A stretch of 64,000 nucleotides of DNA from the NCBI GenBank assembly GCA_025531455.1, contig JAMYHL010000064.1, positions 62,001 to 126,000 of the forward strand. The letters run 5' to 3'. Position 1 is the stretch's first letter, and each line of letters starts with the position of its first letter. This DNA is from Apiotrichum sp. Y4204 (lineage: Eukaryota; Basidiomycota; Tremellomycetes; Trichosporonales; Trichosporonaceae). The notes beneath the pieces are model-generated. The model did no database searches, had not been told where the DNA came from, and saw nothing but the letters and a program-made list of their open reading frames with translations. A program made the translations under genes and the position numbers. Below are positions 1 through 12,000 of this stretch, in pieces.

Positions 1-302
1 CCTCCGACCTCCACCACCCACTTTCGTCATACACGGATATTCCCCGGATAAATCCAAAGGCTCGCCGCCACAGGGACGGAAATAGCGGGTTTAGCACTGG
101 GTGCGGGTGGTGTCCCTCTCCCCTTCCGCTACCTGTCCACCACCTGTGGGCCTGTCCGGTTGCGGCTACAGTGGCTACGGGTGAGTATCATCGACGAGCT
201 CGCCAGCTCCTCGAACGCGTGAGTCAACAAACCCCCATACGCTTCGCAAACCATCATCACCATCTCCTAATCACAAGATACCCACAGCAATTTCTTACCC
301 AC
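1..302. other. 5' leader/promoter of PAT1
   Basis: No coding frame is supported here. The sequence is pyrimidine-rich near 100-140 and A/C-rich just before the ATG at 303, as expected for a fungal leader. The upstream in-frame extension from 171 is open but begins with GTG, so it is not used as a start. Confidence 0.4.
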
Positions 303-2890
303 ATGTCGGGCGGATTCTTCGGCTTTGACACCTCTATCCCTGATGACCCCCGCGGCGGGCAGGGCGGGCAGGGCGGCACGGTCCATGGCTTCCAGGCGCG
401 TGCGGACCAGGACTCGTTCCTCGGCGCCGGCGCGGAGGAGGACCTCGCCGTCTACCAGTGGGGCGAGGGCATGGACATGAACCTCCTCGAGGGCGGCGAC
501 GACTTTAATGACGAGACATTCGGCGACCTCGGCGATCTTGGTGGGTGTCGTGCTGGGTCTCATTTTTGTTTATTGTCCTGGGATCGCACTAATGAACAGG
601 CAACGACTTCCAGTTCTCTTCGCAGCCCGCGCCGCCTCCCCAGAGGTCTTCAGGACACCACTCGCAGCGCACTGGCCCGATTGCCTCGACACAGAGTCAT
701 TTCCGCCCGAAGGCCCAGGTCGATCTCTTCGCAGCGACCGAGGACGACTTCTACTCGTCGCGTCCTGCTCCTAAGAGTCAGTTACACACACCATTCCTGC
801 TCAACTGACATTCAGAGTCCACCAAGCCCGCGAAGAAGAAGGAGCCCGAGCCGCTGTGGGCCAAGGCGTCGCCTGCGAACGCGTGGGGTGCCGCGCCGTC
901 TCCGCCGCCGGCGTCGCACACGCCACAGGGCGCCGGCGCGCGTCCGCCTCCCGGGCCCATCCTGTCGCTGGAGGAGATTGAGGCCGACCTCGCGCGCACG
1001 GCTATCGATGCGCCCAAGTCTCAGCCGATCCCCCAGCCTCACGCGCAGCCCCGAGTGCTGACGCTCGAGGAGATTGAGAGCCAGATGGTGGCAGGCACGC
1101 CTCCTGCGCCTACCCAGTTTCCCCAGCCCCACCCCGCGGTCCAGCACCGTCCCCAGGCGGTCAACACGCCTCCCTCGCGCGACTCGCCTGCTCCTCCTTC
1201 CGCCAACATGGGCGCGTCCGGATACGCCCAGCAGCAGCAGGCGCTTCTCGACTCGATGATGGGCCAGATCGCTCCGCAGGGCCAGCAGCAGCCGCCACCT
1301 GGGCCACAGGGCGCGCCTCCGGGCCAGCGTGAGCCCTCTCCTGAGGAGCTGGCCCGCCAGGAGGAGATTCATCGCCGTATCACCGCCAAGATCGAGGGCA
1401 TGTCAAAGTATAACAACTTCATGGGCAACTCGGACAAGGACTTTATCACTCGTATCCAGCTTTCGCAGCTCGCGACCGCCGACCCGTACACATCCGACTT
1501 TTACGCGCAGGTCTACTCGGCGCTCATCCGTCGCCAGCAGGTCGAGAACCCGCAGGGCCCGACGGTCGTGCAGGTCGCGCCTGGCGTGGGCTTTGGTGTC
1601 GGTGCGCCTTCTGGCAACCGTTTCGGCAAGATGGGCAATGCCTCGATGCAGCGCCTGACGACCCAGGTGAAGAAGCTCGTGGCGACAACCGCGAAGCGCC
1701 AGCAGAACATGTCGAATGACGCCCTGCAGGGCGCCCTCGGCAAAGTGCCCCGCCGCGGTGCCAGCCAGGTTGCCCCTCGTCCAGTCCTCGCCGTTCCTGC
1801 TCCTACCCGGCCTGAGCACCGTCCCGTCAACATTCTCAACCAGGCGACCGGCCCCACCCGCCCAGCACTTACCCGCAAGCAGGTCATGTTCACCCTCGAG
1901 GAGCTGTACGACGATGTTCTCGAGCTCGAGCAGATGCGTCGCGATGTGCCGCCGCCAAATGACCAGGCGCGGATCGAGGCATGGAACAATGCCTGTGCGG
2001 CGCGCGTCGAGGACATGTGGCGCAAGCTCATGGTCATGGAGCCGCTCGGCGTCTCAACCCCCCATCCGTTCATCTCGCTCATGAACCCTATCAAGGGCCA
2101 GCGCCTGTTCCCCCGTCTCTTGCGCCACCTCCCCCACCAGCAGACACTCACCCTTCTCACCCTCCTCATCGCCACGTACCCGCAGCTCGATGTCGTTTCC
2201 CGTGCCCCTCCCCCTCCTGTCGCCGACATGTCGCTACTCACAAAGGCCGACCGCCTGGATCGCGCGCGGCGTGAAGCTGAAACGGATTCCTTCCTCCACC
2301 ACGTCATTCCGGGAGTCGACAGCCTCATCAACGGATGCAACCTGGGTCTGGTCTCCGGCCTGCTCGGCATCTGTGCCCAGCGCATGGATGTGTGGAAGGT
2401 GGCCGCGACGCGTCCCGGTGTTGCTCTGTTCACCGCTCTGTTGTCAAAGGCGCAGTCGCTCGTTCGCGCAGACCCGAACGTGCCGCATCCCGACCCGACG
2501 GAGGTCGACCAGTGGAACAAGACGTTCGCCTACTTCCTGCAGACCATTCTCCCGCACCTTCCCGAGTTGTTCCCCGCTACGCAGGCGCAGAACGCCGCGT
2601 TCGGCCCCGGCGCGTACTTCCTCGGCGGCGAGGGCGGCCACATGAACGAGAAGGAGGGTATGGAGATTGAGCGCCGCGAGGCCGAGGTGTGGGGTCTTGC
2701 CGCTGCGCTTGCCGTCAACGCGCCCGAGGACCAGCAGACGAACCTTGTCGCCGCACTGCGCGAAAAGATTCTGCACACTGTGCAGGCGGCCCGCGATCCG
2801 CACACGCAGCAGGGCCGCGCCGAGCTCAAGCTCCGCAACGTCAACATGTTCCTGCATGGCCTGGGCCTGGACGCGTCGATGATCGAGTAG
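303..2890 (+). CDS. PAT1: PAT1-like mRNA decapping/translation repression factor
   Basis: Three exons (303-540, 600-776, 816-2890) join in phase to give about 829 aa. The protein starts MSGGFFGFDTSIPDD, followed by a low-complexity P/Q-rich segment with two near-identical 'LEEIE' motifs (ILSLEEIEADL and VLTLEEIESQM). It ends in a long helical region containing the KYNNFM and MNPIKGQRLFPRLLRHLP segments typical of the fungal Pat1 core and C-terminal domains. Known role of the family: it bridges the Lsm1-7 ring, Dhh1 and Dcp1/2 on deadenylated mRNA in P-bodies. The ATG at 303 is the first one in a frame that splices cleanly; both introns are short (59 and 39 nt). The start and the second intron are inferred from phase. 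The family call is strong. Confidence 0.9.
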
Positions 2891-3008
2891 AGAGAGTGTA
2901 CAAGTGTAGGGTAGAAGCGTCAGTAGTTAGTAGGCATCATGTCGTAAGGAAATCTAGAAAGGCAACGATTGATCCGGGGGGTCCAAGAATCCAAAGAACT
3001 GCATCAAT

Positions 3009-3707
3009 CTACTCGAGGCCGAGACCGCGGATCCGTGCGCGTGCAATGGTCCACACATCGGCGATTGCGCGCTCGCACTCGTCGCGCCACGGCTTGCTCA
3101 GGCGCTCGCGGACAAGCGGCTTGACCTCTGGCGAGTCGAGCGCGGGCTCGTTGACGGGGAAGTTGTCGGGCAGGGGGTCGGGCGAGACTGGGATGCCGAT
3201 GGAGCGCTCCATTTCGTTTACAATCTCGCTGCGCGGACGGCCGTTGACGAATGTCACGAAGCTGAGGTCGGGGTAGCACTGGCAGTAGAGCTTGTTGAGG
3301 TGGGCAAGGCTGGGAGGATTAGTATCGGGTCCTCCAAAGTAATATAAAACTGAAAATGGAAGGAAGCTGCACCTGGCAAAAGCGCCGCAAACGGCAAAGA
3401 CGGCTCTCTCCACTTACCGATCAAGCACGACGGGCCTGGTCGCACGGCTCAGCTGCTCCTTGGCGCTGAGGGCCGAGAGGTTGCCCACCTCGCCGATGGC
3501 CGGGTGTCCACCGACAAAGTTTGCTTTGGCATCATAGTCCCACGTATCGACAATGGCGGCGCACTCGTCAATGAGGGCCGTGTAGGATTTTGGCAGCGGG
3601 CGGGCCTGGACGGCGGGGACGAGCACGTTGTTTAGTGCGGGCGAAGGCTCGAGGAGGGTGATGAGGATGACTTGGACGGTTTGCGGGGTGAGGACCGGGA
3701 GGGACAT
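3009..3707 (-). CDS. 2-oxo-4-hydroxy-4-carboxy-5-ureidoimidazoline (OHCU) decarboxylase
   Basis: Two exons (3707-3418 and 3309-3009) encode about 196 aa. The N half carries FVGGHPAIGEVG and LSAKEQ, and the C half carries LAHLNKLYCQCYPDLSFVTFVNGR. This is the normal order for the OHCU decarboxylase family: the catalytic His lies in the HP-IG motif, and the FVNGR substrate loop follows. The enzyme performs the last step from urate to S-allantoin in purine nitrogen use. No C-terminal SKL-type peroxisomal signal is present (it ends RGLGLE). The 107-nt intron has a GTAAGT donor. The gene is convergent with PAT1, with 118 bp between the two stops, and diverges from TFB5. Confidence 0.87.
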
Positions 3708-4183
3708 CTCGAGAGGTTTAGAGGTAAGCGGAGCGATGGAGATGAGGGAGGAGATGGATTTTGATTTTCTGGACGGGCGATGAGAATGAAAAGAGTTGAG
3801 TTGGATGTAAAAGGCGGATGTGCTCGTCTTGTATTCCCCCACTTCGAGTCGAGCACGATGGCTACGTGCCGTTGCTCACGGTTGTGCGGTTCAAGCTACG
3901 GCTCTGCAATGCTGCAGCTAGTGCTTTGGCTGGTGCTCTGGCTGGCTGACATCTCCGGCTCCGTGTCCGATTCCCGAGATAACGGCGTCCTCCGGCATCC
4001 AATCAGAAGTCACGAAATATCCGGTAACGGCAATCCAGCCCACCATCATCCTGTGGAATGCCATTTGTCCCATTGTGCCATCGTCAACAACCGCCTGCCG
4101 CACAACCTCCCAGGTGCACGCTCGATTTCACCATTCCCACCCCCGCTCACCAGCCTACAGCTTAACCCCCGCCTCCACTCACA
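3708..4183. promoter_or_regulatory. Shared intergenic region between OHCU decarboxylase and TFB5
   Basis: This 476-bp divergent gap contains no supported coding frame. A short CT-rich tract and CACC-rich sequence precede the TFB5 start at 4184. No specific operator could be named. Confidence 0.4.
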
Positions 4184-4552
4184 ATGTCCGGGTACATGGC
4201 CGACCCGTACCAGGTCAAGGCGACGGCGGGCACGCTGATCACCTGGTGCGTGTGAGTTGTGTATATTCTGGCTGATGGCAGCGACTCAGCGGCCAAGCAG
4301 ATCCTGCTGCATCTCGACAGCCAGCGTCCGGGCAACGACAAGTTTGTGATCCGTGATGGTGGGTAGATCTCTCTCCATCTTGCTCGCCTATACTGATTTC
4401 CGCAGTGGACGAGACACACGTCCTGATCAAGACGTCGGCGGTGGACGGGGTGCGCACCGCGCTGAATGAGGAGGTGCGTGCCGAGCAAACTGGCGGGGTG
4501 GGACTGACGGCAGCTTGAGAAGAATACGTATTCCCAGGATCCCGAGTTCTGA
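4184..4552 (+). CDS. TFB5: TFIIH subunit TFB5/TTDA (GTF2H5)
   Basis: Four small exons (4184-4245, 4282-4358, 4406-4473, 4514-4552) join in phase to give 81 aa. The reconstructed protein shows the family hallmarks: an N-terminal KATAGTLITCD segment, ILLHLD, FVIRDVDETH and a C-terminal ALNEELEKNTYSQDP tail. Length fits, since human and yeast homologues are about 71-72 aa. Known role: it stabilises the TFIIH core (p52/Tfb2) for nucleotide excision repair and transcription. The three introns are 36, 47 and 40 nt. Each exon is too short to stand out as an open frame, so this gene would be missed without splicing. Confidence 0.88.
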
Positions 4553-7500
4553 GCTCGAGATCGGGAGGATGCGCCGAGTGGACGCGACGCGTTGGGCGTG
4601 TAGGATAGTGTATTATGCAGTGATAGATGGGTGCGGCATGGGCTGGCGAGTGGACTGCGATATTTGGATGACTTGGGGGCTGCGCGGCGCGAACGCCAGC
4701 ACCAGCAGTGTGGGAGCGCACACGGGATCGATGCGAGGTGTGCGCTGTAAGGCCCAGTCACGCAGGCTGGTATGCTCATCAACACAGCTTTGTGCGCTGT
4801 GAACAGTTGCCAAGATGTCACAGAATACATTTGGGAATGACAACAGCCCTTGCGAGTCGTCCTCGCGTTTCTGCACATAGAATACGACAATACCAAGCCC
4901 TACAATACAGAGTGATAGCGGATCCCTCCAACAAGCTGCACCGTTCCACCGTTCTGAGCCTCCATCCAGCAGCGACATGTCGTCATTCACCCAACCTTGA
5001 ATCCTTGAAATCTGTCAGCTTCCCCTCCGGACAATGCGTCCCCCTAACCCCACTCGCATCACAATGCACACGCGGCCCAGCCATGGGATCTCCGGGCGAA
5101 CCCTCCCCCTCAGAACGGACGACCACCGCGCCCAATCGGGAAGCCGCGAGCAACGTAGCTCTAGGACGAATCCTCTTCCGGCCCGGTACGCGGCGGTATC
5201 TCTAGTACTGTGGCTGGGGCCTGCGCCCCCTTTTCCGCGCGGGCGTAGCTCCAGAGAGTCTCTGGAGCGCCCCACGACGCGCGGACGCAGCACCCACGGC
5301 GCGCGACGGCCTCCGCCCCTCGGCGCGCGGGCAGCGGCTGGCAGCACCGTCCTGGGAATTACATGGTCCCTTCCTGGCCCACTTGGAGTGTCCAGCGGCG
5401 CGGACGGCGCTCAAGGCCGGACGCCGGGCGGCAGAACCGGAAGTGTAAGAACTGGGAAGTCAGTATTATTCTCGCTGTATTCTCCTACCTTAGGGTTAGG
5501 AGCCAGAGGCAGGGGCCAGCCGGATACCGTTGCTTATCAGCGTCTCTGGGGCAGATACGAGGACCGCCGCGGGGGCCGCGGGGTGCGTACCGGTCCCCCC
5601 TTGGAGGGCAAAGTCGCGGGGATGGAGGGAGAGCGGCGGGGTGCGTGTGCGTGCGCGGTAGAGAGAAGAGAAGAGTTGGAGGCGAGGGGGAGGGTATTTA
5701 TGTTGGCGCGTGTCGGGGGACGCGACTGATGTTGATCTGTGAGATAGGCGTTGGATAGGTAGGCTTCTGCCATTTCCGTTGGCGGGCTATGTGTGCCTAA
5801 TGGCTGTTTGTGTTAAGATTGTGAGACATGGCTAATGAGAACCCCCCAAGTCTCATACAATGTGGTTGAATCATGGTGGCTGACAGTCTGTTGCAAGCGA
5901 GCACAAAGTCGATTGCATGCGCCGACCAAAGCTTGATGTGCATTGTCAGCCCCAGCATGCATCAATGCCCTATGCCCAATGATTCTCAGATTCGGAACGC
6001 AGAATACAAAGACCAAAAGCTGGCTTGGAGAGCGATCTCTTGTCACCTGTCCTCTGCCAGGTTCTTCATCGCTTCAGCCCGATTGACAGCAGCTTGTGGT
6101 CCAAACCGTGCCTCTACTCTGCATACATGAGAACCCCGGGTTCGATCCACAGTACATGTATACATGGCTGGCCAGTCGCCAGTCCACAGATCCCACAGAC
6201 CACAGTCTGCTCCGATCCCCTGTTCCTCACCCAGAAGCCCCCGAAACGCGTCCAAACCAGGCCCGAGGGAGGCGTGTGGGGGGGTCTCCTACCGTGACTG
6301 CCTGCGGTTCCAGTATCGTATGTGAGAAACCGGGGACTGAACCGTGGTGACATGGATTCCTGAGCCGCTACCGGTGCTCGGGGATATTGACAAGCATACG
6401 GTGTCCGCCAAGTGATCGAGGAAACAGACTCCGCGACTCTGTAGATGACGAAGCCCGCAAAAACTTGGTAAACTCGGTTCCTCATCAATCTCGTCTTGGG
6501 ATCTCGTTCTTTTACGGCCCGGCGATCCGTGGCGCGCGTCAGAACGCGGCGCTCGGCGGCTCGCGCGCTCGGCGAGGAATGCCACTAACGAGGGGGCGTA
6601 ACCGGCGCGAGGGGATTCCACGGACCGCGAACCGACGAATCCGGTATCCGCACCCGCGCGCCGGCCACGCCCTCGGCACATGCGGCGCAGCTCGGCGCCA
6701 CATGCCTACGCCGTGGCGCACGGCGCGTCGCGTCACCGCGTCACCAGGCCGCCGGGCCACCACGGCCGACGCGTCTTGGCGGAGAGATGGGCGTTCTCCA
6801 CGCGCCCCACGTCTTGGTTCTCTACATCCTTACAATCTCTATTCCCATTTCTGATGCCCGTTCCGGATACCCGATCCCGGGGGTCCGCACCCATGCGCCA
6901 TGCGCGCCACCTGGCCGAGGGACGCGGCACTCGCGCTCTTGCGAGCTGCTGCTTTCTGGGTTCGAAACAGGGCGGACAGGGTTGGAAGGGGCCGGCTTTG
7001 CGGAAGGGGCAAGAAGCGGGGCCGGGATGGTGGAGGGGGCGGAGAGGGGCCAGAGGGGAGAGAATGTCCAGATCGAGATAATCAGCAGGACAGGGACGGG
7101 AGCGAGGGGAGAGAAGGAGACAGAAGATTCAGAACACTGATATACTGCCATACTGGGAGTTCGGGGGCCGGGGCTCGTGCTCGGACTGCGATGCGTAACT
7201 TGCCCGATGCCAGATGCAGAGATATTACAAGAGTAACAGAGTAAGAGGTAAGAGGCTCAAACTGCAGAGCATGGAGCACTGCGTCGCGCGGTCGCGTCCG
7301 GTTCTCCTTGTGTAAAGACGCGTCCCGGAAGGGCCAGGAGCCGGCAGGGGAACGGGTCGGCGTTCCTCAACTCTACACTCTATCCCGAGACGGCAAGAGG
7401 GGTTGCAGGTGGGGGGCATCGCGGGAATGCTCACAGGTGGGGATGAGCTGGGATTGCGTTCTAGAGATTAAGCTGAGCTTGGAACTCGCTGCTCTAGAGC

Positions 7501-9090
7501 AACAAGCACCCAGATCTATGAATCTCTGGTCTCAGTGAAAGTCCCTGACTTGCTGCGATAGAGACACCTGATACAACACTTCCGAGTTGGACGCGCAGGG
7601 GAGTGAGGATTATTAACGCAACTGGCGATGAAAATGGTACCTGGTGTGTTGCCCCTCTTGCGTCACGCTCAGCTTCTCGCTCTCCCGAAGCGTTTAAGCG
7701 TCGTAGCTTCGGCTTTTTGTTCCCCCTCTCCCGCTATCCCCCTCGCCGCGACGCGTCCCGCACACGCAAAGCGGTAGCGAGCGACTCACTCGTAGCAGCG
7801 AAAGAAGCAGCACCGGCGTGCCTAGGAGAAGAGTTGGCATACAGGAGACTGCATGTACTTGTGATTTCTGTTGCATCAATGTTCTGTTCCACCCATTCAC
7901 TGTTATTCTTTTTACCCTCAACATCCTTGGTCCATTGATCCTTGATCCTGGTGCCCACGTTGCCTGTCCTCACGGCCCACACCTCCGCGATCACGATACC
8001 GATACACCCCCCAGTCCTATCCCCGCGACTGTCACGATAACCATCGCGGCTGCGCCGTGACCACCACCGCCACCGCCTGGCACGTCCTCCGAGCGACACG
8101 ACCACGACAGTGACATCTCTCCACGCTTGACGAACGCTTTTAACGCCTTAACACCATCACAAACAAGAACACCCACCTCCATCATATCCTATCCTCTCCC
8201 TTGCATCTCCCCATCACTCGACGCCACCCCCATACCGCACCCTCTCGGGCCCTACCGTGCTACCTTGGGTTTTCTTGCCCTTTTCAGCTAAACAGGCGCC
8301 GAGTCTTTTTATTTTTCCTTTGCTTTTTCCTATCGACCTGCCGTCATCGGGGTGGGTTGGCGCTCCGTTGGCGCATTACACCAGCAGACCACCTCAGACC
8401 AAGCTGCAATCCCGGTAATCCGCAGCACAGGGTACAAAACGTACAACCGCACGCATACATACTCGAAACGACCTGCTGGCCTGCTGGCCACACGGCACAC
8501 GGCACACGGGCTGGAAAGGGGGCGTTTTGACTGTTTTCGGGCGAGCAGCAGTGCAGCGGGGTGAGACGAGGCGGTCGAGCACCGAGACACGGCAAGCGGC
8601 AAAGCGGCAGGCGGGCGACACCCACTTGCACCAGACGGCCGTGCCAGTGTGGGGACCACAGACAGCGAAAGAGAGACAAAGTTAAAAGTTCAGTAAAAAC
8701 AAGGAGGATTCAAGGACGAAAGTGAACGGCCCTTCCACCTTTGAGAAAGAACCCTTTTGTCTGCACACGATCGCGCACCGCGAGGACGCGCTTTCCTCTT
8801 GCAATCGCCTGCTCGCCTGCTCGCCTGCGCGCGCCTGCACTGCGCACCGCGGTCGGTCCCTCCAGCCTCCGGTCACTACGGACCACACATCCCTCGTCCC
8901 TCCCCATCGACCCATATCATTCCATCCCAAAGACCTTTGCGAGCTCCCGGTTCTGGGTTACCACAGGCCGGCCCCCTCTTCCCTCCCCCTCGCCCCTCTC
9001 TCGACGGGCTGCAAGCCACCGGGGTGGCTCGCCTCCGGCATTGCCCAATCTTTTGGTAACTTTTGGCGCACACGCGTGGGTGCTGCCGGA
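4553..9090. other. Long intergenic gap (4.5 kb) without a convincing gene
   Basis: Both strands have only short or arginine/proline/serine-rich open frames, typical of GC-rich noncoding DNA. I recognise no protein family, tRNA, snRNA or rRNA motif. The section 8200-9090 is pyrimidine-rich and reads like the 5' leader of the RhoGAP gene. The frame of that gene stays open upstream from 8722 but contains no ATG before 9091. The block around 5030-5700 is particularly GC-rich. Confidence 0.4.
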
Positions 9091-12000
9091 ATGTCGTCGC
9101 AGATGGTGTCTAATAGTGCTGCGGTCACGAAAGCGACTATTACCGCTGCTGCTCCTGGACCAATCGACCCTCTGACAAGTCCCACTCCCATCCCCACTTC
9201 CACTCCCACCACGACATCTGCTGCGTACTACACTAGTCCTCCATCCCCGCCGCCAAACTGCTCGCTCCTCCCACCCTTGTGCACTCGCCGCAGAGTACCT
9301 CTTGCACCACTCCATCCCCCAGCAGCATCGACAACAACAACAACCAGCTTTGCACTTGCTGATTGCTCCCCATCACTTCCCCTTAAACACTCCTCCACCA
9401 CAGCCTCCTCCCCCGTAGCTGGATCAACAAAATCCCCATCCGTCACAGTCCGCACATCATCGTACTTTGCGCCAGTGCCCGCTGCGCCGCGCCGACCTCT
9501 GATCGACCAGCTGCCCAAAGCGAGCGTCGGCAGCGCCACGGCCCGCTTTGCTCGCAGCTTGCGGAGCAGTGATCGTGCACGACTACAGGACGACAATATC
9601 CATCACACTTTGTTGCCAGACCCACCAAACGCGAGCGGCAGCAGTCAGGCACACCGTCCGGTCCAGTCGACTTTTGGTCTGTCCGACAGCTCGTCCAATC
9701 CGTGCAAGCACTGCGACCCACCGAACAGCCCGCCGCCCAGCTTTGGCAACTCGTTGCAACTGCCCACCGAACCCGAACTTCCAGAGTACTCGACGAGCAC
9801 CGAAGATTCCCGGGGCACACACCGTCTCGACCGCGGCCGTCGCAACTCAAGGGGCGCCGCACTTGTCAAGAGCCTACGACGTGCTCGTAGCAGCAGCGTG
9901 CGTAGTTTGCGCAAGAACACCAGCAACAATAACGGCAATAGTAGTGGACCACAGACGATCCGTGCACCGTTGAGCAGCCTGTTCGTCCCGCCCGTGCCCC
10001 CACCTTCATTCCTCGCATCCCTCACTGTCCCCTCCACTCCATCAGCAGAGCAGCCACTTGCGGCGACCGCCTTGCCGCGCCGCACATCACGCTTCTCGGC
10101 GCACGGGCCAGCCTCGTCGCCATCATCCCCTGCCACTCGAGCACCGCGTCGACGTGCAACAATCGCGGCATCTGCAGTTGCTTCAACTAGAGCTCCCACC
10201 ACCTATCCTCACCCTTCATCACCATCCACCTCCCACCAGTACCCTCCTTCATCCTATCGGGCAGCTGCCCAGTCCATCATCGAGCACCACCGCCCTCCTC
10301 CGAATCCGCCCAGCATTCAGCCTCAACTCAACCTCGTTGCCGCCCTCCTGGGCGAGCCCGTGGACGGCTACCCGGCCAACCTTGCAAACGGCCACGGCAG
10401 TCACAGCGAGAATGGCAGCCGCAATGGCACCCGCAGGGGCAAGAACACCCGGCGCACCGCGTCCTCGAGTGCTTCTCAGCGTCACCCGCTGCAGGCCGCC
10501 GGAAACGGCATTCCCCTCAAGACCGCGTCCGAGACAAACCTTAACACGCCCGTGAACATCCGCGACATTGTGTCGAAATGCGAGGACGCGACGATGAGCT
10601 GGAGCTTGCAGTTCTGGGTCACCATTGCGGATCCCCTGGTGCGTCACGGTCGCGGCAACGAAACGCTGACTGTTCCAGACCCACCATGTATTCTTCGCAT
10701 GTCCAGCATCAGGTACGCCGATTGATTGCATGCTTGCATGCGCCCACCGCATGGCGCGCATGCTCGAATGTCCCACGCTGACAACCCCAGGCCAGTGCAG
10801 CTGGGAGCCACCGGTCGGAGCCTTCGTGTAAGTTGCACCTGCGCTCAGGCCGCGAGTCATAACCAAGCTGACAGGCAACAGTGTCCCCCGTTCATCGGAC
10901 GGAGAGTGGTGGGAGCTGGCCGACTCGTCGCGCGACAACCAGAGCTATTATTACAGTGAGTTGATGCTGGAAGCGCGACAATGTCAATGGCGACAAATAA
11001 AAACCGCCATGCGATACAATTTATTTCCTTCATTATGGTTGCTGACGACGCTCTCCCCTTTCCGTACCTCGCCATTCCAGATACGCTCACTGGAGTCACA
11101 CAATGGGAGCGGCCCGGCGAGGACGCGTTTGTCATTCCGCTGGGATTAATCCAGGTAGGTGCTTGTGACTCAACATTGGTGGCGATCGTGGTGGCGGCAG
11201 AGGTGGGACCGTAGCGAGACACGGGGTGGTGGATCGGGAGGGGTGGGAGTGAGGGGGAGGAGGAGGCGGGGAGGGGCAGAAGCAAGTAAAAAAAAAAAAA
11301 AAACAGAGTTCGATGCGGGAGGATATTACGGGCCGAAAGTGTGCTGACATTGTGCAACAGCGTAATGCCCTCCCAGCTCCTGCTACTGCTGCTCAAGGAG
11401 CACGAGGAACAACAGGAACTGCTGAAGGAACTGAAGGTAGTTCCGCGGCCAGGGCAGGCGCACTGCAAGCCACGGCAACGACGGCCACTCGTGGTGGTGG
11501 AAATCATGAAACACTGACGACGACGACGGCCACCACCACCAGCACTACTACTGCATCCTCTGCAGGTGACAACACCCATCCCACTCCCAACTCGTCTTCT
11601 GTCCGCTTTGCATCTGACTACAAGCCATCACCAGCATCATCCATCACCAGCACCAGTCCCAACCATTCCAACCCTCCCCACGCCCTCCATCACAGCACCT
11701 CCCACTCTCATATTCGTCTCGTCCACTCGGCATCGCCCAAGTCCGGGCTCCTGACGCCCACCCAGGATATGAGCTCGTCCGGCGCTCCACCACCTGCCAT
11801 CGAAGTCCTCGAATCCCACTCACCATCGCCGGAACCGGGTCGCCAGCAGAGCTGGTGGGAACGCCGCAAGGCGCGAGCAAAACAGTCTCATGGCAGCCCC
11901 GACAAGGCTGCCGGCAAGGCCGCCGTTCGCCCAGCTGAGATCAGCCCGGTGTTGAGCACCAACGAGTCCGCAACAATGTTTTCCACCCCACCCGCATCCC

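Noticed and set aside
5490..5500. TTAGGGTTAGG, telomere-like
   Set aside because: Less than two repeat units; expected by chance and not evidence of an interstitial telomere.
5034..5729. Long plus-strand open frame of 231 codons
   Set aside because: Arginine/glycine/proline-rich composition in very GC-rich DNA, no motif, and equally open frames on the other strand.
6110..6420. GGTTCGATCC and similar B-box-like words
   Set aside because: No cloverleaf could be folded around them on either strand.
7603..7938. Plus-strand frame of 111 codons
   Set aside because: No recognisable domain, no splice partners, composition typical of noncoding leader sequence.
8722..9090. N-terminal extension of the RhoGAP protein
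   Set aside because: The frame is open but begins with GTG and has no ATG; a eukaryotic start at 9091 is simpler.
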